In this document: positions 16,729 to 25,676 of the stretch, in pieces
How the letters are laid out: every line of letters begins with the position of its first letter
How positions within the stretch are numbered: the stretch's first letter is position 1
Assembly: GCF_019599465.1 (NCBI RefSeq)
Contig: NZ_RKLR01000013.1
Location: 21,385 to 85,384, forward strand
Reading direction: 5' to 3'
DNA length: 64,000 bases
From: Haloarcula rubra
GTDB lineage: Archaea > Halobacteriota > Halobacteria > Halobacteriales > Haloarculaceae
Translations under genes and position numbers: made by a program
Notes under the pieces: generated by a model
Databases searched by the model: none
Told to the model about the DNA's origin: nothing
What the model saw: the letters and a program-made list of their open reading frames with translations, nothing else

Positions 16729-17339
16729 TCTCGGCGCTCTGCGACGAGGACGCCGACCTGTTCGGAGACCATCTCGACGGCCGTGAGTGCGTAGCCCGCG
16801 TCGGTGAAGGCATCGGCGAGGACGCCGACCGTCGCCGGGTCGTCCACCTCGGGGCTGTAGAAGGGGTCCTCTGGGTTCGGTTCGCCGAAGAACATCACGT
16901 CGCCGAGGACGATGCGGCGCGGCCCCAGTTCGGCGATGACGTCGATGGCCTCGCGCTTCTCGTCGTCGCCGAGGTGGTGCATCGCGAAGTTCGAGGTGAC
17001 GATATCGACGGCGACGCCGTCGGGCACCTGCGGGTCGCGGAAGCGACCCTCGCCGAAGGTGACGTTCGCGACGCCGTCCTCGGCGGCCTTCTCGCGGGCC
17101 TGTTCGATCATCCCCTCGCTGATGTCGCGGCCGACGACCTCGCCGGCGGCGTCGGCCAGGCCGAAGGCGATAGCGCCCGTCCCGGTGCCCAAGTCGAGTA
17201 CCACGTCGTCAGATTGGGGGTCGGCGTGGGCGACGACGAGGTCCGCACAGGCCCGGTACTCCGGGGAGTCCTGACTCTCGTCGTAGTCGGCGGCGTGGTC
17301 GGAGAAGCGGTCCGCGTGTTCGTCAAGCGACTTCTTCAT
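16725..17339 (-). CDS. Class I SAM-dependent methyltransferase
   Basis: 204 aa. Motif I VLDLGTGTGAIAFGLA (residues about 43-58) binds SAM. The post-I acidic residue is in VVGRDISEGMIEQA, and FAMHHLGDDEKREAI is typical of UbiE/methyltransferase-11 domains. Substrate not predictable. ATG 17339 is at a natural N-terminus (MKKSLDEHADRFSDHA). The 3' end overlaps the acetyltransferase stop by a few bases on the opposite strand. Confidence 0.88.
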   Translation of the reverse strand: MKKSLDEHADRFSDHAADYDESQDSPEYRACADLVVAHADPQSDDVVLDLGTGTGAIAFGLADAAGEVVGRDISEGMIEQAREKAAEDGVANVTFGEGRFRDPQVPDGVAVDIVTSNFAMHHLGDDEKREAIDVIAELGPRRIVLGDVMFFGEPNPEDPFYSPEVDDPATVGVLADAFTDAGYALTAVEMVSEQVGVLVAERRD

Positions 17340-17524
17340 ACCCGCCGCTACGGGCGGTGGCGTGAAAGGCGCCGCGGATGCGGTCGGCGCCCTGAGAGGG
17401 GTGGCAGAGAGGGCAGGAACCGAGCGGGGACCGGGCGGCGAGAGGGGTGGGGCTCGGTGGAGTGGGGTCACGCGCCGGTCGCCATGTCGACGGCGCGCGT
17501 GGGAGCGTCAGCGGTCAGGGGACG

Positions 17525-17785
17525 TTACTTGCCGGACGCGCCAGCCGCGGCCTCGCTCGCGTTGGCCGCCGTGTCGGCGCCCTCACCGCCGCCCGGTGTC
17601 AGACCGCTGATGGTCTCACCGATGCCGTCCTTGGCCTCGCCGGCCGAGGGGCCGACCTCCCCGAGGATGTCGCCGACGAACTCCGGTACCTGCGCGGGCA
17701 GGTCTGCGGGCGGGCCGGCCTGCATCGCCATCCGCGCCGCGTCGTTTGCGAACGTTGCCATCGTGAGCGGGTCTGCTTCGAACAT
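17525..17785 (-). CDS. Small haloarchaeal hypothetical protein
   Basis: 86 aa (or 78 aa from the second Met at 17761). Amphipathic N-terminal half (FANDAARMAMQAGPPADLP) with PEFVGDILGEVG, followed by a Gly/Ala-rich low-complexity tail. No motif recognised. Codon usage matches the surrounding core genes. Confidence 0.5.
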   Translation of the reverse strand: MFEADPLTMATFANDAARMAMQAGPPADLPAQVPEFVGDILGEVGPSAGEAKDGIGETISGLTPGGGEGADTAANASEAAAGASGK

Positions 17786-17974
17786 CGCAACTCGGTCTTC
17801 CGGGGACAGGTGTAAAGTGGGGGGTGGCAGTGAAGGCGATTTCCGGCCGGTTTCGGGCCGACTTTACGACGTTTAACGCAGATTAAACCGGCCTAAAGCG
17901 AATCGATCAGGTCGCAGGCGCCGGGTTCCAGATTCGGACCGATTCGCCACCGAGGGCGCGCCGTGCGCGGCCGA

Positions 17975-19279
17975 CTACAGGTCGTACTGCTCGCGGACGA
18001 GGTGGTCGAGCCCCCGGTCTTCGAGGCGGTCCATCGGTGCGAGCATGGTCAACTGGACGACCCCCGGTAGCCGACCGATTTCGACGCCACCGGTGAACGT
18101 ACACCGAGTGCGCACCTCGCCCTCGGTCATGTCCAGCAGCGTCCCCGCCCGGTCGAAGGCGTTCTCGGTGGCGTCGTTGACCGTCGCGCCGGAGCCGACC
18201 ACCTGAATCGGCCCCATGTCCGTCTCGACGTCGACGCCGTACTCCGCGCCGAGTGCTTCGCCGGCCTCAACGTCGTCGTCCGTGTACGGTTTGGCGATGT
18301 GCGGGAGGTCCTCGTCGTTGGGCAGGAGTATCGGCCCATCGATGTCTAGTCCCTCGATGACCTCCACCTCGAACTCGGTGTGGCCGCTGACGTCGGTGGT
18401 GTGCAAGGCCAGTTCGCCGTCGCCCTGATTGGCGTGCATGTCGCCGACGTAGATGCCGCCGCCGTCGATCTTCACCGGGCAGACGAGGATGGCCCCCTCC
18501 CGAACGGCGTTGATGTCCATGTGCCCGTCCGTTCGCTCGGCGAGTTCGTCTTCGCTGTCGAGGCCCCAGTCGTGGTCGGCGCCGATGAGGAACTGGCCGA
18601 AGTCCCCGGCGTTGTGCGAGTCCGGCAGTTCGATGGGCGGCGTCGTCCCGATGTTCCCGAGGAACGGCCGGAGGTGTCCGAGCGTCCCCGGCATCTCCGA
18701 GGGTTCGTACAATAGGATGGGGTGCTGGCGGGAATTCTCCGGGAGCGCCATGGCCTCGTCGGCCCGTTCGGCGAGGTCGTGGGCGGCCTCGCTGTCGACC
18801 GTCAATCCCACCTCGCCGTCGTGGTCGAAGACGGCCGTGATACCGTACTCGAAGGCGAAGGAGGAGGCGTTGGCCCCACACTCCGCACACCGGATGGACT
18901 CCTCGCCGGTGCCCTCGACGACGCTCTCGGGCCACTCGGCACCGCACTCCGGGCACTTGTGGTCGACGAACGGGTCGTCACCGAAGGCGCCCTCGCGTTC
19001 GTCCATCGACCCGGTGCTGGTGGCGACGCTGGTCACCTCGATGTCGTTGATGCGGATGGCGATGGCGTCACCGACCTCTGCGCCGTCGACGCGAATCGGT
19101 TTCGTCACCTCGTGGCCACCCCGGAACTCGGGCGTAATCATCGGCCCCCAACAGGCCGGTGGCGTGTGTGTCCGCACCGTGCCGCCGTCGGCGACCGTTC
19201 CCGCCCACTCTTGCTCTGGCCCGACCAGTCCGAGCGTGTACTCGTCGACTTCGAGCTCTTTCGTGACTTGCTGTGACAT
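17975..19279 (-). CDS. Acetamidase/formamidase family protein with inserted zinc ribbon
   Basis: 434 aa FmdA/AmdA-family amidohydrolase, which releases ammonia from formamide, acetamide or related short amides. Family blocks: SGHT-like start region WAGTVADGG, GPMITPEFRGGHEVTKPI, ALHTTDVSGHTEFEVEV and YVGDMHANQGDGEL, which supplies metal and active-site residues. At residues about 109-134 there is an insert with two Cys pairs (CPEC at 109-112, CAEC at 131-134), a zinc-ribbon-like element that I do not associate with the best-known bacterial members. Start ATG 19279. Substrate specificity is uncertain. Confidence 0.88.
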   Translation of the reverse strand: MSQQVTKELEVDEYTLGLVGPEQEWAGTVADGGTVRTHTPPACWGPMITPEFRGGHEVTKPIRVDGAEVGDAIAIRINDIEVTSVATSTGSMDEREGAFGDDPFVDHKCPECGAEWPESVVEGTGEESIRCAECGANASSFAFEYGITAVFDHDGEVGLTVDSEAAHDLAERADEAMALPENSRQHPILLYEPSEMPGTLGHLRPFLGNIGTTPPIELPDSHNAGDFGQFLIGADHDWGLDSEDELAERTDGHMDINAVREGAILVCPVKIDGGGIYVGDMHANQGDGELALHTTDVSGHTEFEVEVIEGLDIDGPILLPNDEDLPHIAKPYTDDDVEAGEALGAEYGVDVETDMGPIQVVGSGATVNDATENAFDRAGTLLDMTEGEVRTRCTFTGGVEIGRLPGVVQLTMLAPMDRLEDRGLDHLVREQYDL

Positions 19280-19514
19280 ACCACGCTACTGTTGGGAGTC
19301 GAACAGAATAAGCGTACGGCCCAATCGACGACCGGGTTCGCGTCGACGGCCCGGAGACGACCGTTCGCCGTCGGACTCGCTACTGCTCGTCGGTTCCCTG
19401 CGGTCACCGCGTCGCTTCGAGGGCCGCTCCTCCGGTCGCGCCCCTCGCTACTGCTCGCGGGTCGCTCCGCTCCCCGCTCGCAATCCGAGACCCCTCACTT
19501 CGTTCGGGCTCTCG

Positions 19515-20987
19515 CTAGTCCCTCGCGTGCAGGTCACGCAGTCGCACCCCGTCGGGCACCGTCTCCAGCGCCGTCGCGGGCCAGTCGTCGTGGACCAGCG
19601 TGAACTCCACGTCGGGGTGCAGGCTGACGAGACGGGCGACGCCGTCGGCGGCGGCCTCGTAGGCCGCCCGGTCGGTCCGCTCGGGCACCTCGGCGGTCAG
19701 CGGATACGTCTCCGCGAGTTCGCGGGGGTACGGACCGAACGGTGGGACGACGCCCCACGTCTCGTCGTAGCGGTCGTTCGACCCGCCCTCGGTCAGGAGC
19801 ACCGAGTCGGCGTCCAGTTCGAACCGGTCCAGTCGCTCGTGGTGGCGCAGCACCTCGGGTCTGCGCGCGCTCTCGGTGGAGGTGTAGAAGAAGGCGTCCT
19901 TCGAGACGGGGTCGGTCCGTTCGAGTTGCTCGGCGTGGGAGAGCAGTGCGCGGTAGCCGTCGAGCATCGTCGGGTGCCCGCGGGCGCGAGAGTCGACCAG
20001 TTCCATGAGGTTCCCCGAACGGATGGCCTGCCGGACGGTCCGAATCTCGCCGTAGGTGACGTGGAGGTTGTGCCGGGCCAGCAGGTCCTCGCGGGTATCG
20101 TCGGCCATCGAACGAAGTCCCGCGGGGGTGTGGTCGGTACAGACCGGGCACTGACACGGGAAGTACTCGAGGTCGTCCAGCAGTTCGGTGCCCCGGACCG
20201 TGAGGTAGCGGTCGTCGCGGGCGTACAGGGCGTAGGCCGCCGAGTCGAAGAGGTCACAGCCCAGCGCCGCCGCCATCGCGAACATCATCGGGTGGCCGGC
20301 ACCGAACAGGTGGACCGGTCCCGTCTCGCCGAGGCCGCGCTTGCAGGCCGCGACGACGTCCGCGAGGTCGGCGTAGCGGTACTCGTTCATCAGCGGCACG
20401 ACGGCACCCAGCGGGAACACGTCCAGCCCCGTCGATTTGGCGTCTCGCGCACCCTGCTCACGCAGGTCGGGGTACGTCGACCCCTGCACCGGCGCGGAGA
20501 CGAGCATCTCGCCGGTGTCGACCGCGGTCGCTCGCTCCAGTCGCTCCTGCGTGGTCTCGAGTTCCGACTCGGCGCGTTCGCGGTCGACGTCGGGCGGCGT
20601 CGGGATGTCCACCGGCGTCCCGATGTCCGACCCGATGTCGTGCTGGAACTGGAGAATCTCCTCGGTGGTCACGTCGATGTCGCCGTACTCGGCGAGTTGG
20701 AACGACCCCGAGTCGGTCATGATGGCACCCGAGAAGTCCAGCAGGTCGTGCAGACCCCGTTCGAGGGCCGGCTCACGGAGGTCCTCGGAGCCGTGGAGGA
20801 TGTAGCTGTTCGTGATGAGAATCTCCGCGCCGAACTCGGATTCGAGCGCCGACGGGTCGACCGTCTGGACGTGGGGGTTGACCACGGGGAGGATAGTCGG
20901 CGTCTGGACCGTGACGCCGGCGCGCGGCACCTCGAGTTCGCCGAGACGGCCCGCAGCGTCGTAGGCCCGGACCTCGAAGTTCGTCAT
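19515..20987 (-). CDS. tgtA: tRNA-guanine(15) transglycosylase
   Basis: 490 aa. Exchanges G15 of the tRNA D-loop for preQ0, the first committed step of archaeosine synthesis. The TIM barrel carries the catalytic Asp in MTDSGSFQ (D92), the substrate-binding [13 protein letters not shown] segment with PLGAVVPL, and a zinc site CQCPVC around 276-281 with a downstream His. The C-terminal about 150 residues are the archaeal C1/C2 type extension. Start ATG 20987. RaSEA and arcS on the same strand within 10 kb complete most of the pathway. Confidence 0.94.
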   Translation of the reverse strand: MTNFEVRAYDAAGRLGELEVPRAGVTVQTPTILPVVNPHVQTVDPSALESEFGAEILITNSYILHGSEDLREPALERGLHDLLDFSGAIMTDSGSFQLAEYGDIDVTTEEILQFQHDIGSDIGTPVDIPTPPDVDRERAESELETTQERLERATAVDTGEMLVSAPVQGSTYPDLREQGARDAKSTGLDVFPLGAVVPLMNEYRYADLADVVAACKRGLGETGPVHLFGAGHPMMFAMAAALGCDLFDSAAYALYARDDRYLTVRGTELLDDLEYFPCQCPVCTDHTPAGLRSMADDTREDLLARHNLHVTYGEIRTVRQAIRSGNLMELVDSRARGHPTMLDGYRALLSHAEQLERTDPVSKDAFFYTSTESARRPEVLRHHERLDRFELDADSVLLTEGGSNDRYDETWGVVPPFGPYPRELAETYPLTAEVPERTDRAAYEAAADGVARLVSLHPDVEFTLVHDDWPATALETVPDGVRLRDLHARD

Positions 20988-21025
20988 GAGCGTCGTCGGC
21001 GGGGCGCGCGCCTAAGGGTTGTGTT

Positions 21026-21457
21026 CTACAGGTCGGTCGGGTCCAGTCGGTCGACGAGGCCGTCGAAGTCGTCGTCGAAACTGAGGACTGCATCGATGTC
21101 GTGATGCTCAGCCTGCGCGACGAGAATGGAGTCGGTGAAACTCAGGTTCTGGTCGTCGTAGCGCTCGAACACGTCGATACCGTCTGTGAACAGCGCGTGA
21201 GACACGTGCAGAATCTCGTACACCTCCGGAAACGACCCAGTTCCACGGAGGCGTCGTCCCAGTCGATGAGCAGCCTCGATAGAGTTGCTCCGCTTGAGCG
21301 TCAGCGTGACCGCCTCGTCGTAGACGTACTCGCTGACGTAGGGCTGCCCGTGTTCGCCGTCGTACACCGTCTCCAATGCATCGCTGGCGGCTGTGTGCCG
21401 AGCCGAATCGGTGTCGTGGTCGGCGTAAAGAACACCCGTATCGACGAGGACAGTCAT
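21026..21457 (-). CDS. PIN-domain ribonuclease toxin (VapC-like)
   Basis: 143 aa. Acidic PIN active-site residues: the N-terminal Asp in VLVDTGVLYA, a central Glu/Asp in YVSEYVYDEAV, and the C-terminal cluster FTDSILVAQ ... VLSFDDDFDGL. VapC-type PIN proteins cleave RNA unless bound by antitoxin. It overlaps the upstream antitoxin by 4 nt (ATGA), the normal layout for such pairs. Confidence 0.85.
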   Translation of the reverse strand: MTVLVDTGVLYADHDTDSARHTAASDALETVYDGEHGQPYVSEYVYDEAVTLTLKRSNSIEAAHRLGRRLRGTGSFPEVYEILHVSHALFTDGIDVFERYDDQNLSFTDSILVAQAEHHDIDAVLSFDDDFDGLVDRLDPTDL

Positions 21458-21729
21458 CCGTAGAGTATATCGTCGATATCTTCTTCGTCAGTCTCGGTGC
21501 CCGAACTGAATCTACCGCGCTGCATCGCTTCTTTCTCGTCGTCAGTGAGTGGGACCGCGGACTCCCGGAACGAGTCGACGACCTCTGCCCGCGACTCGTA
21601 CGCGTCGTCGATGAGCCGTGAGAGGAGTTCCTGCTGCGTGACCGTCTTGCCGGCTTTCAGCCGAATCTCGGCCTGTAGCTCTTCGAGACGGGACTTGGCG
21701 TCCTCGTCGACCTTGACCGCTGTCGCCAT
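21454..21729 (-). CDS. VapB-like antitoxin
   Basis: 91 aa. N-terminal DNA-binding region (TAVKVDEDAKSRLEELQAEI ... QELLSRLIDDAYESR) of ribbon-helix-helix/AbrB-like size. The acidic C-terminus (SSGTETDEEDIDDILYG) would wrap the toxin. Encoded immediately before the PIN protein, with a 4-nt overlap, so likely cotranscribed and autoregulated. Confidence 0.75.
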   Translation of the reverse strand: MATAVKVDEDAKSRLEELQAEIRLKAGKTVTQQELLSRLIDDAYESRAEVVDSFRESAVPLTDDEKEAMQRGRFSSGTETDEEDIDDILYG

Positions 21730-21772
21730 GATTACTTGGTAACTCTCTCTACCCGATAAACGTTGGTACGAG

Positions 21773-22318
21773 TCAGCGCTCGAACAGCGCGTAGTACATG
21801 ATACCCACCGCCGAGCGGCCGTCCTGCAGGTCGCCGGCCTGCACGGCCTCTAGTAGCGCCTCGAACGTCGTCGTCTCGACGCGGATGGACTCGTTGAAGT
21901 CGAGGTCCTGTTCGGCCGTCGGCGTACACCCCTCGGCGAGGAAGTAGTGGAACACCGAGTCGGCGTAGCCGTTGGCCGGTTCCGCGGTGTAGAGGTGGCG
22001 CACGTCGTCGGCCTCGTAGCCCGTCTCCTCGCGGAGTTCCCGGTCGACGGCGGCCCGCGGTGCGTCGTCGTCGGCCTCCATACTCCCGGCCGGGAGCGCG
22101 CGATTGAGGCGCTTGACCGCCTGTCGCCACTCTTCGATGACGACGACGTCGCCGTCTGCGGTAAAGGGCAGTATCACGACACTGTCGCCCTCCCGCAGGA
22201 AGTCGAAGTCCGACTCGGTCCCGTCGGGCAGTCGCACGTCCTCGTGGACGATGTCGAACCCCGGGCACGTGTAGGCCGTCTCCGTGTCGAGCGTCTCCCA
22301 CGCGAGGTCGTCTGGCAT
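21773..22318 (-). CDS. NUDIX hydrolase (ADP-ribose pyrophosphatase-like)
   Basis: 181 aa. NUDIX box core RELREETGYEA at about 93-103, preceded by the LPAGSMEADDD stretch typical of ADP-sugar pyrophosphatases ('PAG..E'). Upstream EEWRQAVKRLNRALP resembles the ADP-ribose hydrolase 'EQ.R......P..E.PAG' element. Likely cleaves a nucleoside diphosphate linked to a sugar. ATG 22318 precedes a natural N-terminus (MPDDLAWETLDTET); longer upstream frames are not protein-like. Confidence 0.88.
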   Translation of the reverse strand: MPDDLAWETLDTETAYTCPGFDIVHEDVRLPDGTESDFDFLREGDSVVILPFTADGDVVVIEEWRQAVKRLNRALPAGSMEADDDAPRAAVDRELREETGYEADDVRHLYTAEPANGYADSVFHYFLAEGCTPTAEQDLDFNESIRVETTTFEALLEAVQAGDLQDGRSAVGIMYYALFER

Positions 22319-22402
22319 GCGCGGGTCTGGGGACGGGACTGATAAACCCGTGGCGATTGCAAGCCTAGCGCGTATCCGAGCGGCCGTCGTAGTAACGACT
22401 CG

Positions 22403-22528
22403 ATGAGAACATCCTCGATAGTCCTCGTCTGTGGCGCACTCCTGTTCGCACTCCCGGTTCCCGGCACGTTCATCGCCGGCGCACTCGTGATGCTCGGCGG
22501 CGGCGTGGCCCGCTGGCTCGGGTCGTAG
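22403..22528 (+). CDS. Small hydrophobic membrane protein (41 aa)
   Basis: ATG 22403 to TAG 22526-22528. It begins RTSSIVLVCGALLFALPVPG, followed by a second hydrophobic stretch (FIAGALVMLGGGVARWL), making a two-helix hairpin around Pro-Gly. Very similar tiny 'ALPVPGTF' proteins are common in haloarchaea; function unknown. It is divergent from the NUDIX gene. Confidence 0.65.
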   Translation: MRTSSIVLVCGALLFALPVPGTFIAGALVMLGGGVARWLGS

Positions 22529-22595
22529 ACGGCCTCGAGCGCGGGTTCGCGAGCGGTCTTCCTCGAATATTTCGACCGGTGAGCGACGGCAGTCC

Positions 22596-24704
22596 TCAGA
22601 GTTTCTCGGCGTTCCGGGCCTGTTCCGTGCGGCGCCGTGCCTGTTCGAGGCGGCGCCCAGCGGCGTTGGCCAGCGGGTCCGGCAGGTCGTCGCTCGCCTC
22701 GGCGAGGCGGGTCGCCACTCGCTGGAGTCGCTCGGCGACGGCGTCGAGTCGCTGGTCGGCACCGTTCCCGTCGCCGGCCCGCGCCCGTTCCGCCGCCTTC
22801 CGGGCCGACTCGGCGACGGCGGCGAGCGCCTGCTCCAGTCCCTGCACGGCGTTCTGCGAGCCGCCGTCTTCCACCCCGTTGCGACTATCGGCGTCCGTCT
22901 GCTGGTCGCCGTCGCCGCTGCCGTCGGCCGTCTCGGCCACCTCGCCGCGGGTCTCCTCGGCGATGTCCGCGAGGAACGTCGACAGCGACGCCTTCCCCGT
23001 GTCGGGCCGCTCGATGCGGACCGACTCCTCGGCCGCCGGGTCCGGGTTCACGCGGAACGCGCCGACGGCGTCGTCGGCGTCCCGGACCTCCGTCGTGTAG
23101 GCACCGCCGTCGTGGACGTACACCGCGTCCGCGCCGTCGAGCGGCGAGTCGTACAGTCGGCCGGCGAAGTCGTCTTCGACCGCGAGGTCGGTCAGGTCGC
23201 TGTCGGCGTCGGCCGGGTCCAGTTCGAGTTTGCGGGCGCGCTCGTTGGCGACGGTCGGTATCTCGCCGTCGACGCCGGCCAGCGTCGGCCCGCCCTCGTC
23301 GGCGACGGCCACCTGCTCACTGTGCGGGGCTGCCCCGGCGCGGTTGACCGTCAGTCGGTGGTCGCCCGCCGGCACGTCCTGTACGGCGGCGACGCCGTCG
23401 AAGGTGGGCACCGCCTCGGGGTCGCTCTCCAGCAGCGCGAACGCCTCGACGGTCGACGACTGCGTGGTCAGGCCCTCGTCCTCCGGGGCGTCGCCGCTCG
23501 GGACGGCCTCGGAGATGCTCGCGACGATAGTGTTGATAGGGGCCGCCTCGCCGATGGCGTCGTAGCGCTCGGCGAGCGCCGCGCGGTGGTTCGGTTCGGA
23601 GATGTCCGCCGCCGGGTTCTCGTACCGTGGCTGGCCCCACGGCGCGCCCGTCGTCGTGATGTGGCCAGCGATGGCGTCCTCGCCGAACTCCGGGACGGCG
23701 AACTCGAAGCTCAACTGCGGCCCCGTGAAGTCCGTGATAGACTCTATCTCGCCGGTCGGGACGAGGTCGTACTCGACGTCGGCCTCGTCGCCGCCCTCGC
23801 GTTCGGCGTGTTTGAACACGAGTCCCGTCGACCGGTCGGGGAGGTCCGTCGGCGGCGACGAGAGCGAGTCCAGCGAGCGCACCGTCAGGGCCTCGTCGAC
23901 GAGGTCCGAACGCTCGACGGACGGGAGGTCTGGGTGGTCGTACAGCGGAGCCCCCTCGTACTCGGGGACGACGTAGGGCAGTCGGTGACCCTCGTCACGC
24001 GGCAACCCGTAGGCGAAGGGGATGGCGGCCACGTCCTCCAGCGTCTCGATGGCGCTGTTGGTGATGTCCGCGAAGGACCCGTCCTCCGGGAGTCGCTGGA
24101 ACTCGTCGGCGGAGTCGTTGACCGACAGCGCGCTGGAGTGCGAGCCCAGTTCCGAGAGGATGCGCGGCACCCCCTCCGGGTCCGGGTCGAGGAACTCGTT
24201 GTTGGGCACCTTCCGGGAGTGGGAGCTGGCGACGTACAGCTGTGGCTCGTCGGTCTCCGTGTCCACGAAGACGTGCAGCACTTCCCAGTCGTGCCAGTGG
24301 AAGTTGGTCGTGAACTGGTCGAACGCGGAGTACAGCCAGAACTGGACGACCGCCAGCGGCGAGTCCTCGTACTCGACGGCGTGGTAGAACACCGTCGGGT
24401 TCGGCGGTTGCTCGCCCGTGAACCGCTCGTGGTAGCCGTCGAAGGCGTCGAACCCGTCGACGACCGTCTCGCCGTCGCGTTCGCTCGTGTACGGTCGCGG
24501 GTCCGTCGGGAACCACGGTTCGTTCTCGTCGAAGTACAGGGTGGGTGCGAAGCGGGTGGCGAGTTCGCTGGCACGGTCGGCGTCCACCTCGCTCGCGTCG
24601 CTGTCCTCGCCGCCTTCGAGGACCGAACAGCCGGCGACCGAGGCCGCCCCGACGCCCGCCAGCGACGCGAGGAGCGTCCGTCGGTCGAGTGTCGACTCAG
24701 ACAT
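22596..24704 (-). CDS. Tat-exported lipoprotein with Vps62-like domain
   Basis: 702 aa. The signal has RR (TLDRRTLLASLAGVGA) and a lipobox ending at SVAGC (Cys about 26), so it should be a membrane-anchored lipoprotein outside the cell. Residues about 45-230 resemble Vps62-related proteins: RFAPTLYFDENEPWFP, FYHAVEY, FHWHDWEVLHVFVD and YVASSHSRK. After an unassigned beta-rich middle, the C-terminal about 120 residues are Ala/Arg/Glu-rich coiled coil. Function unknown in archaea. ATG 24704 is used because it directly precedes the Tat motif. Confidence 0.7.
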   Translation of the reverse strand: MSESTLDRRTLLASLAGVGAASVAGCSVLEGGEDSDASEVDADRASELATRFAPTLYFDENEPWFPTDPRPYTSERDGETVVDGFDAFDGYHERFTGEQPPNPTVFYHAVEYEDSPLAVVQFWLYSAFDQFTTNFHWHDWEVLHVFVDTETDEPQLYVASSHSRKVPNNEFLDPDPEGVPRILSELGSHSSALSVNDSADEFQRLPEDGSFADITNSAIETLEDVAAIPFAYGLPRDEGHRLPYVVPEYEGAPLYDHPDLPSVERSDLVDEALTVRSLDSLSSPPTDLPDRSTGLVFKHAEREGGDEADVEYDLVPTGEIESITDFTGPQLSFEFAVPEFGEDAIAGHITTTGAPWGQPRYENPAADISEPNHRAALAERYDAIGEAAPINTIVASISEAVPSGDAPEDEGLTTQSSTVEAFALLESDPEAVPTFDGVAAVQDVPAGDHRLTVNRAGAAPHSEQVAVADEGGPTLAGVDGEIPTVANERARKLELDPADADSDLTDLAVEDDFAGRLYDSPLDGADAVYVHDGGAYTTEVRDADDAVGAFRVNPDPAAEESVRIERPDTGKASLSTFLADIAEETRGEVAETADGSGDGDQQTDADSRNGVEDGGSQNAVQGLEQALAAVAESARKAAERARAGDGNGADQRLDAVAERLQRVATRLAEASDDLPDPLANAAGRRLEQARRRTEQARNAEKL

Positions 24705-24826
24705 CTCGTCTCTCACCCCGTCGCACGTGCCCGTCGCCGGTGGGCGGGCAGCGCTCGTCGGTTCGACGGACCGTCTGCATCATACGGCGTCGTCGGGAGC
24801 GCGAGTGAAATGTCTTCTGGGGCCGG

Positions 24827-25423
24827 TCAGTACCGCGTGAAGCCGTCCGTGTCGAGATAGTTGTGTGCGACGGTGACGGCGTGGTCGGCGTGCAGTCGCT
24901 CGGGGCCGAGCGAGACGCGCTCGTCGGCAGCCTCGGCCAGCAACTCGGCCTCGCTCGCCGCGAAGTCGTGGTGGTCCGAGAGGACGAACACCGGGTCTGT
25001 CGGCGGCCCGACGTCGACGACTGGGTCGCCGTCCTCGTGGAGCTGGACGACGGTCCCGTCTCGTGCTACGTCCTCCAGCGTTCCCTCGAACCCCCGGCGA
25101 GTGAGCGAGACGCCGGGCGACGTCTCGACCGGGACGTGACCGATAGCCTCCGCGCGCTCTTCGAGCGCGTTGCGGACGAGCGCCGCCGTCGACCGCTCGT
25201 CCGGGTTGAGTCGCCGCAGGTCGCTCCCCTCGAAGGTGACGGTGTACTCGTCGGCGAGGACGAGGTGCGTGCGGACGTCCTCGCGGATGTCGTGACTCAG
25301 GAAGAAGGCGCTGTTGACACAGCGACAGAGCACGTCTAGGCGACCGGCGGCCCCGGCGAGGTCGTCGAGCGAGAAGTCGGGCGTGGTGGGTGCGTCGTGG
25401 CCGACGACGACGAACTGGCGCAT
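24827..25423 (-). CDS. trmY: tRNA (pseudouridine(54)-N(1))-methyltransferase
   Basis: 198 aa SPOUT-class methyltransferase that makes m1-pseudouridine at position 54 of archaeal tRNAs. Recognisable features: [22 protein letters not shown] start, [16 protein letters not shown], and a C-terminal SAM knot region with [10 protein letters not shown] and [16 protein letters not shown] (the SPOUT 'SLGP..L.A..A' element). Full length for the family. Confidence 0.94.
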   Translation of the reverse strand: MRQFVVVGHDAPTTPDFSLDDLAGAAGRLDVLCRCVNSAFFLSHDIREDVRTHLVLADEYTVTFEGSDLRRLNPDERSTAALVRNALEERAEAIGHVPVETSPGVSLTRRGFEGTLEDVARDGTVVQLHEDGDPVVDVGPPTDPVFVLSDHHDFAASEAELLAEAADERVSLGPERLHADHAVTVAHNYLDTDGFTRY

Positions 25424-25676
25424 ACTCGGTGGTGACTGTCGGGGCTGTTAGGTGTGTCGAGACGGCCGGGACGACAGCGGACCACTCGAAGACGTCGGGG
25501 TGCCAGTCGTCGTTTACAGACGACGGCGCACGGTCGGTGGACCGACACCGCTCCGGTCGGCCACCGGTAATCCGAGGTTGTCCCGTGGCTAGTTCTGATA
25601 AGTGCGCCTTTCGAATCCGGGCTAGTGACAACGTCAGAATAACAATCAGCACGACTCCGTATACCTGCGACAGACC

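Noticed and set aside
18453..21104. 883-codon plus-strand open frame
   Set aside because: Antisense to the acetamidase and tgtA genes; long only because high-GC codon bias suppresses stops.
23112..24860. 582-codon plus-strand open frame
   Set aside because: Antisense to the Vps62-like lipoprotein; no protein-like pattern.
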